Below, piece after piece: positions 34,911 to 46,287 of a DNA stretch of 50,311 bases (position 1 is the stretch's first letter; every line of letters starts with the position of its first letter). The position numbers were made by a program, and so were the translations under genes. A model generated the notes under the pieces. The model made no database searches. It saw nothing but the letters and a program-made list of their open reading frames with translations, and was not told the DNA's origin. This DNA is from Bacteroidaceae bacterium (GTDB lineage: Bacteria; Bacteroidota; Bacteroidia; Bacteroidales; Bacteroidaceae). The DNA lies in NCBI GenBank assembly GCA_017615245.1, contig JAGAAL010000027.1:1-50311 (forward strand). The letters are read 5' to 3'.

Positions 34911-35666
34911 TTATTCATTCCATATCTCCCACGCGGCTTCGGCCTGGCGGAGAAGCATCTCGTAACCGTTCTTGGTGGCAGCTCCTTGCTCCCTACCCTT
35001 CCGCAGGAAAAGGGTTTCCTCAGGATTGTAGACGAGGTCGAAGAGCAGGTGGTCGGGAGTGAGCAAGTGGTATGGGATGGGGGCACACTCATCGACATTG
35101 GGGAAGGTGCCTAGGGGCGTACAGTTGACGATGACCTTATATTCGTTCATCACCTGAGCATCGAGATCATCATAAGTGATGACGGTTAGCGGTGAGCGGT
35201 TAGCGGTGAGCGAGGAGCTGGGAGCGGTGTGACGGGAAACGGACATCGGCTCGATGCCGAGCTGAAGCAGGCCATGTATCACAGCAAGCGATGCGCCACC
35301 TGTTCCGAGCACGAGGGCATGGGTGTGATGGGACTGCAACAGGGGACGGATGGATTCGCGGAACCCGATGACATCGGTATTGAAGCCGCGCATGTCGCGG
35401 ATGCGTATCACATTGACGGCTCCGATGGCTTCGGCATCAGGGTCGAGACTGCGCAGCAACGGGATGACATCCTTCTTGTAAGGAATCGTGACGTTCAGGC
35501 CCACAAGGTCGGGAGTCGATGCAATGAGCTCCACTACCCCATCGGCCGACGGCATCTCATAGTTGTCATAATGTGCATTGATGCCTTCACGGGCGAACTT
35601 CTCCGTGAAGTAACGCTGGGAAAACGAGTGTCCCAAGGTCTTTCCTATAAGTCCGTAGCGGTTCAT
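34911..35666 (-). CDS. aroE: Shikimate dehydrogenase
   Basis: AroE reduces 3-dehydroshikimate with NADPH in aromatic amino acid synthesis. The 251-residue protein has the substrate-binding start YGLIGKTLGHSFSQ (Ser pair about 14-16), the catalytic Lys in LNVTIPYKKDVI (about 64), the NADP-binding GTGGAS (about 120-125), and the C-terminal TKNGYEMLLRQA. Between VSR and ITYDDL (about residues 145-162) it carries a Ser/Thr/Asn-rich insertion of roughly nine residues, made by two copies of a 14-bp repeat; the other parts look normal. It is the last gene of the thioesterase-to-aroE minus-strand run and follows menG by 18 nt. Confidence 0.93.
   Translation of the reverse strand: MNRYGLIGKTLGHSFSQRYFTEKFAREGINAHYDNYEMPSADGVVELIASTPDLVGLNVTIPYKKDVIPLLRSLDPDAEAIGAVNVIRIRDMRGFNTDVIGFRESIRPLLQSHHTHALVLGTGGASLAVIHGLLQLGIEPMSVSRHTAPSSSLTANRSPLTVITYDDLDAQVMNEYKVIVNCTPLGTFPNVDECAPIPYHLLTPDHLLFDLVYNPEETLFLRKGREQGAATKNGYEMLLRQAEAAWEIWNE
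35185..35212 (-). repeat. Two 14-bp tandem repeats inside aroE
   Basis: On the minus strand CGCTCACCGCTAAC occurs twice in tandem (35212-35199 and 35198-35185). It adds an in-frame Ser-Leu-Thr-Ala-Asn-Arg-type insertion to AroE. Related CGCTAA(A)C units occur between aroE and menG. Confidence 0.8.
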
Positions 35667-35670
35667 TTGT

Positions 35671-35698
35671 TTAGCAGTTAGAGGTTAGCGTTTAGCGG
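35671..35698 (-). repeat. CGCTAAAC-type repeats at the menG/aroE junction
   Basis: On the minus strand CGCTAAACGCTAACCTCTAA and CTGCTAAAC follow each other. The TAA stop codon of menG (35685-35687) lies inside this stretch, and the aroE start follows directly. The unit resembles the repeat inside aroE. Confidence 0.65.
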
Positions 35699-36473
35699 AA
35701 TAAAGACAGCACATGTCGAAAGTTAAATACTCGTATTCGACGTCGGTGAATCCTGCCTCGCGGAACTTGGCAGCCATCTCGTCGCCCTGAGACACGGCTT
35801 CCATCGTTCGTGGCAGGTAGCGGTAGGCCTGACGGTCGTGGGAGAAGAGGGTGCCGACAATGGGCATAATCACATGCTGGTAGAACCAGAACACCTGACG
35901 CATGGGGGCGCGGCGCGGAGCGCAGAGGTCGATGACGACGATGCTTCCCTGTGGCTTCAGCACGCGGCGCATCTCACGAAGGCATGCCCCGAGATGCTCG
36001 AAGTTGCGAAGGGCGAAGGCGGATATGACCACATCGAACGTGCCATCGGCAAACGACAGGTGTTCGCAGTCCTCATGCTGAAAGATGATGGTGTCGGAAA
36101 GCCCAAGCTTCTCCACCTTCTCACGACCAATCGCCATCATCCCGTCGCTGATGTCTATGCCCACCACCCTATTGGCATTCAGCTTTTGAGCAGCAAGAAT
36201 AGCGAAATCACCAGTACCCGTTGCAACGTCCAGCATCCTTAGCTCTCCCCCTCGGGATTCCTGTCCCCCGATAACGGGGGAACCGAAGGGGGTGCGGGAA
36301 AGGGACTGTGTCCTTATCTTCTTGATGGCACTACGGCGCCAGAGGCGGTCGATGCCGAGCGAGAGCACATGATTCAGACAATCATAAGTGGGAGCAATGT
36401 TATCAAACATCGCCTCCACCTGCTCATGCTTCGAACCCTGCTGTCCGTATGGTTTTATCGCTTCGACAGCCAT
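35685..36473 (-). CDS. menG: Demethylmenaquinone methyltransferase (MenG/UbiE)
   Basis: This SAM-dependent enzyme makes menaquinone, the respiratory quinone of Bacteroidales. The 262-residue protein starts with the family segment [24 protein letters not shown] (read from about 20) and has the SAM motif [15 protein letters not shown] (about 79-93), GIDISDGMM, and the post-motif [14 protein letters not shown]. Between the helix AIKKIR and strand LRMLDVATG it has an extra segment of about 20 residues ([19 protein letters not shown]), encoded by a GC-rich palindromic repeat. Typical homologues join these elements directly. The start overlaps the purC end by 19 nt. Confidence 0.92.
   Translation of the reverse strand: MAVEAIKPYGQQGSKHEQVEAMFDNIAPTYDCLNHVLSLGIDRLWRRSAIKKIRTQSLSRTPFGSPVIGGQESRGGELRMLDVATGTGDFAILAAQKLNANRVVGIDISDGMMAIGREKVEKLGLSDTIIFQHEDCEHLSFADGTFDVVISAFALRNFEHLGACLREMRRVLKPQGSIVVIDLCAPRRAPMRQVFWFYQHVIMPIVGTLFSHDRQAYRYLPRTMEAVSQGDEMAAKFREAGFTDVEYEYLTFDMCCLYSAKR
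36241..36305 (-). repeat. GC-rich palindromic repeat inserted in frame in menG
   Basis: The segment contains CCCCCG-TTAT-CGGGGG on the minus strand and flanking CCCCTTCGG and CCCGAGGGGG stretches. It is in frame and has no stop, so it adds about 20 residues to the protein. Base composition differs sharply from the surrounding gene. Confidence 0.75.
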
Positions 36474-37402
36474 TCGGTCACGTTCTTTTCGATACGTGCG
36501 GCGATGTCCTCGCAGGTATCCTGCTTCTGGAACTTCTCGCCTGTGATGTGCTCATACAGCTCGATGTAACGGTCGGATACCGACTCGGCATACTCGTCGG
36601 TAATCTCAGGCATCACCTGTCCGGGCTGGTTCATGAAGTTGTGTTCGATGAGCCACTTGCGCACGAACTCCTTTGAGAGCTGGCGCTGAGGTTCGCCCTT
36701 GGCAAACTTCTCCTCGTAGCCTTCGGCATAGAAGTAGCGTGAAGAGTCGGGTGTGTGAACCTCGTCGATGAGGTAAACCTTACCGTCGCGCTTGCCGAAC
36801 TCGTACTTGGTATCGACGAGAATCAGTCCCTTCTCGGCAGCAATCTTCGTACCGATTTCAAAGAGCTTGTAGGTGTACTGCTCCATCAGTTCGTAGTCCT
36901 CCTTGCTCACGAGGCCCTGCGCGATGATTTCCTCTTTCGAGATGTTCTCATCGTGACCTTCGTCGGCCTTGGTTGTAGGCGTGATGATGGGTGTCGGGAA
37001 CTTCTGGTTCTCCTTCATGCCCTCAGGCAGAGCCACTCCGCAAAGTGTGCGCTCGCCTGCCTCGTAGGCACGCCAGGCAGAACCTGTAAGGTAGCCGCGG
37101 ATAATCATCTCGACACGGAAGCCCTCGCACTTGAGGCCCACGGTCACCATCGGATCGGGCGTGGCGAGTTTCCAGTTGGGCACTACGTCGGCCGATGCAT
37201 CGAGGAACTTCGCTGCAATCTGGTTGAGCACCTGTCCCTTGAACGGGATTCCCTTTGGCAGCACTACGTCGAACGCGCTGATGCGATCGGTTGCCACCAT
37301 TACCATAATGTCGTCGTTGATGTCGTACACATCACGCACCTTTCCGTGGTACACGCTGCGCTGTCCAGGAAAGTTAAAGTTTGTCTGAGTTAGCGTCTTC
37401 AT
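36455..37402 (-). CDS. purC: SAICAR synthetase (phosphoribosylaminoimidazole-succinocarboxamide synthase)
   Basis: PurC joins aspartate to CAIR in purine synthesis using ATP. At 315 residues it is the longer form of the family (E. coli PurC 237), as in many Bacteroidetes. It begins [18 protein letters not shown] (read from about 13), followed by [23 protein letters not shown] (split around 33-55), the substrate-binding [11 protein letters not shown], and [28 protein letters not shown] (Lys/Asp active site, in two parts). Its start lies within the last codons of phoH (29-nt overlap) and its end overlaps menG by 19 nt, which indicates coupled translation. Confidence 0.95.
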   Translation of the reverse strand: MKTLTQTNFNFPGQRSVYHGKVRDVYDINDDIMVMVATDRISAFDVVLPKGIPFKGQVLNQIAAKFLDASADVVPNWKLATPDPMVTVGLKCEGFRVEMIIRGYLTGSAWRAYEAGERTLCGVALPEGMKENQKFPTPIITPTTKADEGHDENISKEEIIAQGLVSKEDYELMEQYTYKLFEIGTKIAAEKGLILVDTKYEFGKRDGKVYLIDEVHTPDSSRYFYAEGYEEKFAKGEPQRQLSKEFVRKWLIEHNFMNQPGQVMPEITDEYAESVSDRYIELYEHITGEKFQKQDTCEDIAARIEKNVTEWLSKR

Positions 37403-38378
37403 CTTTGTTATCGTTTATTTGTTTAAGTAATTTAGCATCTTCATATTCCTTATAAGCATTCACGATGCGCGTCACGAGCTTGTGGCGCACAATATCCTTG
37501 TCGTTCATCTCGATGAAACTGATACCCTTCACATCGCGGAGAATGGTCATCGCCTCGATGAGTCCCGAACGGGTGGAGCGCGGCAGGTCGATCTGCGTGA
37601 TGTCGCCCGTGATAATCATCTTGGTGTTGTGTCCCATACGCGTGAGGAACATCTTGATTTGCTGCGCCGTGGTGTTCTGCGCCTCGTCGAGTATCACCAC
37701 CGCATCGTTCAACGTACGGCCGCGCATGAATGCCAGCGGCGCAATCTGTATGGTCTGCAACTCCATGTACTCTTGAAGTTTCTGTGCAGGAATCATGTCC
37801 TGCAAGGCATCGTAGAGCGGTTGCAGATACGGGTCGATCTTGTCCTTCATGTCGCCTGGGAGGAAACCGAGCTTCTCGCCCGCCTCGACCGCAGGACGCG
37901 AAAGGATGATGCGTCGCACCTCCTTATTCTTTAACGCACGCACGGCAAGTGCGATGCTGGTATAGGTCTTTCCCGAACCGGCAGGACCGACGGCAAACAG
38001 CATGTCGTGGGTCTGGTAGTCGTCCACCAGCCGCTTCTGGTTTTCGCTCCGCGGCAAAATGGCACGTCCGCTGATGCTGTAGCAGATGGCAGACGGGTTG
38101 CCGCCTTCTTCCTTCTTGCCGACTCCCTCACCCTTGATGATGCTTAGGATGGCCTCCTCGTTGAGCGAGTTGTAGCGCGAACAATAGTCCTGCATCGCCT
38201 GGATGTGCTCTTCGAACCGACACATCTCCTCCTCGTCGCCCAGCACCTTCATCACGTTGCCGCGAGCCACGATGCGCAGTTTGGGGTACAACGCCTTCAC
38301 CATCTGCAGGTTGCAGTTGTTGACACCGTAGAACGTCACTAAATCAATATCTTCTAATATGATATGTTTCTCTATCAT
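37374..38378 (-). CDS. PhoH-like P-loop ATPase
   Basis: This 334-residue cytoplasmic protein has an N-terminal KH-like segment (about residues 12-75) followed by the PhoH ATPase domain: Walker [13 protein letters not shown] (about 132-143), [19 protein letters not shown] (about 161-179), Walker [11 protein letters not shown] (about 227-236), and [11 protein letters not shown] (about 256-266). This is the PhoL/YbeZ-type form, which associates with the RNase YbeY and RNA metabolism in other bacteria; no ybeY is in this window. A polar, Asp/Asn-rich tail overlaps the purC start by 29 nt. Confidence 0.9.
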   Translation of the reverse strand: MIEKHIILEDIDLVTFYGVNNCNLQMVKALYPKLRIVARGNVMKVLGDEEEMCRFEEHIQAMQDYCSRYNSLNEEAILSIIKGEGVGKKEEGGNPSAICYSISGRAILPRSENQKRLVDDYQTHDMLFAVGPAGSGKTYTSIALAVRALKNKEVRRIILSRPAVEAGEKLGFLPGDMKDKIDPYLQPLYDALQDMIPAQKLQEYMELQTIQIAPLAFMRGRTLNDAVVILDEAQNTTAQQIKMFLTRMGHNTKMIITGDITQIDLPRSTRSGLIEAMTILRDVKGISFIEMNDKDIVRHKLVTRIVNAYKEYEDAKLLKQINDNKDEDANSDKL

Positions 38379-38408
38379 GCTTATAATTTCTTTGTCAAAA
38401 ACCTCTGA

Positions 38409-39899
38409 TTAAAACGGCTTGTAATCCTCGAGCAGGGATGACAGCACTTGATAATAGTTCTCGGGAGCCACTCCCATCAATTCGTTCTCCCACAGTTCAC
38501 CTACAACATTGGGCGTGTACTGACAGGCTTTTTCCAAATTCCCTAGAAAATGGTTACGAAGGCCCAACACATAGTAACAATATGCAATATACGGATAAGC
38601 CTTCACATGCTCAGGATTCCCTGTCTCATGTGTCACCATCTTCAGAAACATCAACGCCGCCATCATATACTGCTTGCCCATCAATTCGGATGCTGCATAT
38701 ACCAATACGCTGATCGGATTCTCTTCTCTCGCCGCAGCCGAAATATACGTCGTCACGGCCTTCGCCACCGCATCCTTGGCCAGATAAATATTTCCTTTCT
38801 GCACCAAGTGTGCAGGTGAGTCAGGCGTTATACGTAGCGCATTATTCACAGAACGCATAGCATCGGCATAATAACCGCCTTCACGATAGATGTCGGAGAT
38901 AAACGACCACATATCGCTTCTCATACCCCTGTCCTTGATAGAATGAACAACAATATTCTGCTTCTCTTTCAACAAATGATAGGCTTCCTCCTTCTTTCCT
39001 GTCTGCATCAAACAGCTGGCCAACATGATACAATAATAGTTGTCGCCCGAGAGGTCTATATACTTCTTGAATGCCTTCTGTGCCTCCTCATAATTGTTGA
39101 GGGTCGCAAAACTCTGACCTTTCACCAGTAACGCTTGCGTGTCGTCAGGATCGATTGCCAATGCGAAATCCACAGAATTGAGAGCTCCTTCAATATCGAA
39201 AGTCAGCATCTGCAACGAGGCCATATAAGTCCACCCTTGCGGCAGATAAGGATTGGCATCGAGAATGTGGGTATATAATTCGATCTCTTTCGCGTACATC
39301 TGATGCTCGTTACACGTTTTGGCTATATCCAAGTCGATATCGTCACCAGGGATAGGTATACATTGTTTAATATAGCTATCTACCCAAAGGGTTAACTGCT
39401 CTGTCACCTTATCGGTTTCCGTCAAATCGGATACCGACATAATGACATGCATGAATGCTTCACGCTTTCGCGTCGCTCCTTCTTCCTGATTCGGCATCTC
39501 GCGACACTCCCCCATTTCGATTTTCAGCCATTTCTTGAACAGTTTGTTTGCACGCTCGTAATCGTGTTCCTTTCCACATGCCAGCTGACCGTAGAAATAA
39601 TACACATCATGGTCTTCTTTGGGATCGAGCTGCGCAAGGATAGCTTCCGCTTCGTCAAACCGACTCAAACTGATGAGCACATTGGCCTTAAGTGCTAAGA
39701 GGGCTTCCTCGTCAGGATGGAACGCTAACCCGTCTTCAATCACCTCAAACGCCTCCTCCAACGGGTTGTGAGTCATGTAGTACTCAGCAAGGTCGATAAA
39801 CGCATCAGAGTCAAAATAGGTGTTCCTACCTTGACGTCTTGTTTGCTGATAGTTCATCAATAGTTCCTGAAATTCTACAGACTCCTCGTAATTCTCCAT
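38409..39899 (-). CDS. Tetratricopeptide repeat protein
   Basis: From ATG 39897-39899 this is a 496-residue, soluble, all-helical protein with roughly ten TPR-like units; good examples are around residues 45-110 (AFEVIEDGLAFHPDEEALLA), 210-275 (ALNSVDFALAIDPDDTQALL) and 345-385 (AMRSVNNALRITPDSPAHL). No signal peptide or catalytic motif is seen. The frame is open a further 22 codons to a TTG at 39965, but that part is encoded by the palindromic repeat at 39930-39950 and overlaps the glnS stop, so I prefer the shorter start. It probably scaffolds a complex; the partner is unknown. Confidence 0.82.
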   Translation of the reverse strand: MENYEESVEFQELLMNYQQTRRQGRNTYFDSDAFIDLAEYYMTHNPLEEAFEVIEDGLAFHPDEEALLALKANVLISLSRFDEAEAILAQLDPKEDHDVYYFYGQLACGKEHDYERANKLFKKWLKIEMGECREMPNQEEGATRKREAFMHVIMSVSDLTETDKVTEQLTLWVDSYIKQCIPIPGDDIDLDIAKTCNEHQMYAKEIELYTHILDANPYLPQGWTYMASLQMLTFDIEGALNSVDFALAIDPDDTQALLVKGQSFATLNNYEEAQKAFKKYIDLSGDNYYCIMLASCLMQTGKKEEAYHLLKEKQNIVVHSIKDRGMRSDMWSFISDIYREGGYYADAMRSVNNALRITPDSPAHLVQKGNIYLAKDAVAKAVTTYISAAAREENPISVLVYAASELMGKQYMMAALMFLKMVTHETGNPEHVKAYPYIAYCYYVLGLRNHFLGNLEKACQYTPNVVGELWENELMGVAPENYYQVLSSLLEDYKPF

Positions 39900-39929
39900 A
39901 TTCGCTAAACGCTCATCGCAAACCCAATT

Positions 39930-39950
39930 CCCCCTAATGGGGTTAGGGGG
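39930..39950 (-). repeat. GC-rich palindrome between glnS and the TPR gene
   Basis: CCCCCTAA and TTAGGGGG form a perfect 8-bp inverted repeat with a 5-nt loop (39930-39937 and 39943-39950), 3 nt after the glnS stop. No T run follows, so a terminator is unlikely. It is in an open frame with the TPR gene. Confidence 0.75.
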
Positions 39951-39952
39951 GC

Positions 39953-41704
39953 TCATTTCTTCCAATTATCTCTCAATCCTACTGTACGATTGAAAATCAG
40001 GTGTTCAGGTGTTGAGTCAGGATCTACGTTATAGTAGCCGATACGCTGGAACTGCAGGTAATCGAGCGGCTTGCGTGTCGTCAGCCACTTCTCCACGTAT
40101 GCTTTCTTCACTTCCAAACTGTCGGGATTGAGGAACGGACGCATCGCCTCGATGCCCTTCACGCCTCCATGTTCGTCTGAGTACTTGGCAATCTCGTCAC
40201 GAGGATTCTCCACCATCCACAGGCGGTCGTAGTTCCTCACTTCGGCTTCGATGCAATGACGGCAGCTCACCCAATGGATGGTCTTGCCCTTGATTTTCAT
40301 ATTGGCATTTGCCTCACCTGTCTTGGTTTCAGGGATGAGTTCGGCATAAATCTCCGTGATATTGCCGTCTGCATCCTTCTTACAGCAGTTCTCCTGCGGA
40401 CAGCGGATGATGTAGGAGTTCTTTAGACGCACTTCCTTGCCTGGTCCCAAACGGAAGAACTTGGCAGGAGCATCCTCCATAAAGTCCTCACGTTCAATCC
40501 ACAACTCGCGGCTGAATTCTATCTCGTGGGTTCCGTCTGCTTCGTTCTCAGGATTGTTCTGAGCCGTATATACCTCCACCTTGTCTTCTGGGAAGTTAGT
40601 GATGATGAGTTTCACAGGATCTACGACAGCACTCACTCGCTGTGCCCGCTTGTTGAGGTCGTCACGAACAGCACTCTCGAAGAGCGACATCTGGTTCAGC
40701 GCGTCGAACTTCGTGTAGCCAATCTTGTCGATGAAGCTCAAGATGCCCTCTGGACTGTAGCCACGACGACGGAAACCGCAGATGGTCGGCATACGGGGAT
40801 CATCCCAGCCGTTGACCACCCCTTCCTTAACCAGAATGAGCAAGTTGCGTTTTGAAAGCAAGATGTGAGTTAGGTTCAACTTATTAAACTCAATCTGGCG
40901 CGGACGATTGTCGTCAAGCGGCTGGTCGTCTCCCCCTACTTGCTTTGCCCAATCCACGAAGAGGTCGTAGAGCGGACGATGGCTCACAAACTCCAACGTA
41001 CAGATGCTGTGAGTCACACCTTCCCAATAGTCACATTGTCCGTGCGTATAGTCATACATCGGGTATGCGTTCCACTTGTGGCCTGTACGCCAATGAGGCA
41101 GATTCAACACACGATACATAATCGGGTCGCGGAAGTGCATGTTCGGGTTCGCCATATCAATCTTCGCGCGAAGCACCATCTTGCCAGGCTCCATCTGTCC
41201 TGAGTTCATTTCCTCGAACAGTCGCAGACTCTCTTCCACAGGACGGTCCCTGTAAGGCGAGTTCACACCAGGCTGCGTGGGTGTACCCTTCTGCTCGGCA
41301 ATCTGCTCAGATGTCTGCTCGTCCACGTAGGCCTTACCTTGCTTGATAAGTTCTACCGCCAAGTCCCACAACTGCTGGAAGTAGTCGCTTGCATAGAGCA
41401 CGTCGCCCCACTTAAAACCCAACCACTCGATGTCGCGCTTGATGGCCTCTACATATTCCGTATCTTCTTTCTGTGGATTGGTGTCGTCCATACGCAGGTT
41501 ACAAACACCACCATATTTCTGCGCCAGACCGAAGTCGATAGCGATTGCCTTTGCGTGTCCGATATGCAGATAGCCGTTCGGCTCTGGAGGGAAACGCGTC
41601 TGCATTCTTCCTCCGTTCTTACCTTCCGACAGGTCGTTCCTTACAATCTCTTCTACGAAGCTTATCGGCTCCGTCCTTACTTCTTCCTTGATTTCTTCTA
41701 CCAT
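39953..41704 (-). CDS. glnS: Glutaminyl-tRNA synthetase
   Basis: This class I synthetase charges tRNA-Gln directly. The 583-residue protein has the catalytic HIGH (47-50, in PPEPNGYLHIGHAK), the KMSKS-like LLSKR (282-286), the MDDTNPQKED acceptor-binding loop (about 72-81), and two C-terminal beta-barrels (about 340-580) including four Cys (CPQENCCKK and the HC of SCRHC) that might bind a metal. GlnRS rather than GluRS is indicated by FPPEPNGYLHIGHAK and the YDYTHGQCD segment. It lies 21 nt downstream of the GH2 gene and 53 nt upstream of the TPR start. Confidence 0.95.
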   Translation of the reverse strand: MVEEIKEEVRTEPISFVEEIVRNDLSEGKNGGRMQTRFPPEPNGYLHIGHAKAIAIDFGLAQKYGGVCNLRMDDTNPQKEDTEYVEAIKRDIEWLGFKWGDVLYASDYFQQLWDLAVELIKQGKAYVDEQTSEQIAEQKGTPTQPGVNSPYRDRPVEESLRLFEEMNSGQMEPGKMVLRAKIDMANPNMHFRDPIMYRVLNLPHWRTGHKWNAYPMYDYTHGQCDYWEGVTHSICTLEFVSHRPLYDLFVDWAKQVGGDDQPLDDNRPRQIEFNKLNLTHILLSKRNLLILVKEGVVNGWDDPRMPTICGFRRRGYSPEGILSFIDKIGYTKFDALNQMSLFESAVRDDLNKRAQRVSAVVDPVKLIITNFPEDKVEVYTAQNNPENEADGTHEIEFSRELWIEREDFMEDAPAKFFRLGPGKEVRLKNSYIIRCPQENCCKKDADGNITEIYAELIPETKTGEANANMKIKGKTIHWVSCRHCIEAEVRNYDRLWMVENPRDEIAKYSDEHGGVKGIEAMRPFLNPDSLEVKKAYVEKWLTTRKPLDYLQFQRIGYYNVDPDSTPEHLIFNRTVGLRDNWKK

Positions 41705-41725
41705 ATATCTATACGTTTTTCAATC

Positions 41726-44956
<3,231 letters not shown>

Positions 44957-44993
44957 CTATATTTTTCGATTCATAATTTCAACTTTCCTATTT

Positions 44994-45467
44994 TTAGTCC
45001 TCCCCCTCGTTCCCTCCCTTGTGGGGAGGGGTAGGGAGAGGCTGGAGGAGCTTCTTACAGAAGTAGATTAATTCACTTTTCGAGCATACCTCAGCCGACA
45101 TATCGATGATTTCGGCATCAATGAAAGCCACGTTCCTCATCATCTTATTCACACGGGCACGGATAGTCAGTTCCTTTTCGCGAGTCGAGATAGGCTTTAG
45201 GTATTGTATGTTCATCTTCGATGTCACACCCGTAGCCTTCAGCTTCGAGGTCACCACCCATCCTGCTACCTCGTCCATCAGCAATGCCTGCACACCTCCG
45301 TGCAACGTATCAATCCACCCTTGGTGGAACTGGGTGGGACTCCATTTCGAAACCACATCGTCACCATCCTCGTAAAACGACAGATGGAAGCCCAAGGGGT
45401 TACCTGGACAGCAGCCTATGCAATTATATCCCTCCTTGTCAAGCCAAGGGTTCGTAATCAGTTTCAT
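44994..45467 (-). CDS. PaaI-like hotdog thioesterase
   Basis: This 157-residue hotdog-fold protein hydrolyses acyl-CoA thioesters in the family. The helix-turn segment GWIDTLHGGVQALLMDEVAGW (about 49-69) has the HGG(V)...DE pattern that marks PaaI-type thioesterases, and the N-terminal CIGCCPGNPLGF contains three cysteines. The last 15 residues (PLPTPPHKGGNEGED) come from the GC-rich palindrome at 45001-45047 and look like an accidental extension. It is the first gene of the run continuing to aroE; its promoter (45505-45535) is nearly identical to that of the YccF gene. Confidence 0.85.
   Translation of the reverse strand: MKLITNPWLDKEGYNCIGCCPGNPLGFHLSFYEDGDDVVSKWSPTQFHQGWIDTLHGGVQALLMDEVAGWVVTSKLKATGVTSKMNIQYLKPISTREKELTIRARVNKMMRNVAFIDAEIIDMSAEVCSKSELIYFCKKLLQPLPTPPHKGGNEGED
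45001..45047 (-). repeat. GC-rich palindrome forming the thioesterase C-terminus
   Basis: CCCTCCC and GGGAGGG (45012-45018 and 45024-45030) form a perfect 7-bp inverted repeat with a 5-nt loop, with further C/G-rich sequence on both sides. It encodes the PLPTPPHKGG-type tail. Such tails recur widely in bacteria where dispersed palindromes invade the ends of genes. Confidence 0.75.
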
Positions 45468-45504
45468 GTCTTACCTTTCGCTAAGCTACATTTTAATTTA
45501 CCTA

Positions 45505-45535
45505 CAAAGGTACAACATCTTTTTGAAACCACAAA
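45505..45535 (-). promoter_or_regulatory. Promoter of the thioesterase gene, near-identical to that of yccF
   Basis: On the minus strand -7 TACCTTTG (45505-45512) and -33 TTTG (45532-45535) have a 19-nt spacer. Over 45501-45537 it matches 45964-46000 with only two differences. Confidence 0.8.
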
Positions 45536-45568
45536 ACTTTTTCGTAGAAAAGTGCAAAAGGAAATCAA

Positions 45569-45940
45569 TTAATTCACGATTTCGCGTCCAAAAGGCGTAA
45601 GAGCTATATGTGCTAATTTGAAATGTTGGTTGCCGAATGGAATACCAATGATTGTGATATAAAACAAAATACCGAACAGCACATGTGTCAAACATATCAG
45701 GATTCCGCCTAAGAAGAACCACAAAATGTTCATTCCCGTACTTAGGCATCCTGTCTTTCCCGATTGTTTTTTCACTTCCGAGCCAAATGGCCATAATGCC
45801 AACACCCCCAGTTTGAAACATTGCAAACCAAAAGGTATACCGATAATTGTTATCAGCAATACTATGCCTGCAAGAAAATACTCAATAGCAATTTCTACGC
45901 CACCAAAGATAAACCAAATTATATTACCCAAGATCTTCAT
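45569..45940 (-). CDS. YccF-type inner-membrane protein
   Basis: This 123-residue membrane protein has two copies of the YccF (DUF307) unit: helix, then IIGIPFG(L/N)QCFKL-type sequence near residues 32-44 and again IIGIPFGNQHFKLA near 97-110, with PFGSEV and PFGREI ending each unit. The duplicated layout is typical of the family, whose function is unknown. It has its own promoter (45968-45998) nearly identical to that of the downstream thioesterase gene, which suggests common control. The gap between the stop and the thioesterase promoter is about 30 nt. Confidence 0.88.
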   Translation of the reverse strand: MKILGNIIWFIFGGVEIAIEYFLAGIVLLITIIGIPFGLQCFKLGVLALWPFGSEVKKQSGKTGCLSTGMNILWFFLGGILICLTHVLFGILFYITIIGIPFGNQHFKLAHIALTPFGREIVN

Positions 45941-45967
45941 ATACTAATAATTGTTAGGATTCACCTA

Positions 45968-45998
45968 CAAAGGTACAACATCTCTTTGAAACGACAAA
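45968..45998 (-). promoter_or_regulatory. Promoter of the yccF gene
   Basis: On the minus strand -7 TACCTTTG (45968-45975) and -33 TTTG (45995-45998) are separated by 19 nt. See the twin promoter at 45505-45535. Confidence 0.8.
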
Positions 45999-46183
45999 AC
46001 AATTTCAGGAAAAAAGTGAAAAAAGTAATGCCTTTACCTCCGCTTCACCTCAAGATTACCTCGCCTTCACCTCTACTATACCTCTATCTGGGTGTATAAT
46101 CTTACCCACAAAGAAACCTTAAGGAAGCTAAAAAGAACTGCGGACACACATTAGAGATTCCCCAGAGTTACCTGCGAAGAACC

Positions 46184-46216
46184 ATAGAGTTGGTATAGAG
46201 TTGATATAGAGTTGGT
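46184..46216. repeat. Three 11-bp tandem repeats
   Basis: ATAGAGTTGGT, ATAGAGTTGAT and ATAGAGTTGGT follow each other without gaps, and a fourth, diverged unit starts at 46217. The 11-bp period is about one helical turn. Confidence 0.8.
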
Positions 46217-46233
46217 ATAGACTTGCTTAATAT

Positions 46234-46268
46234 ATTTGGTGTAGCACTTCATCGATGCTACACCAAAT
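46234..46268 (-). terminator. Terminator of the dockerin-like/FGE-like operon
   Basis: A perfect 13-bp stem (46234-46246 with 46256-46268) with a 9-base loop lies 20 nt after the stop of the FGE-like gene. The arms carry AAAT/ATTT ends, so it may act on both strands. Confidence 0.75.
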
Positions 46269-46287
46269 TTCTATAATGGCATGATTT

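Larger units (their letters stand above)
45941..46287. other. Intergenic region with promoter, 11-bp tandem repeat and terminator
   Basis: This 347-bp region contains the yccF promoter (45968-45998), a pyrimidine-rich stretch at about 46030-46090, three 11-bp tandem units (46184-46216) and the terminator of the FGE-like operon (46234-46268). I see no gene. Confidence 0.65.
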
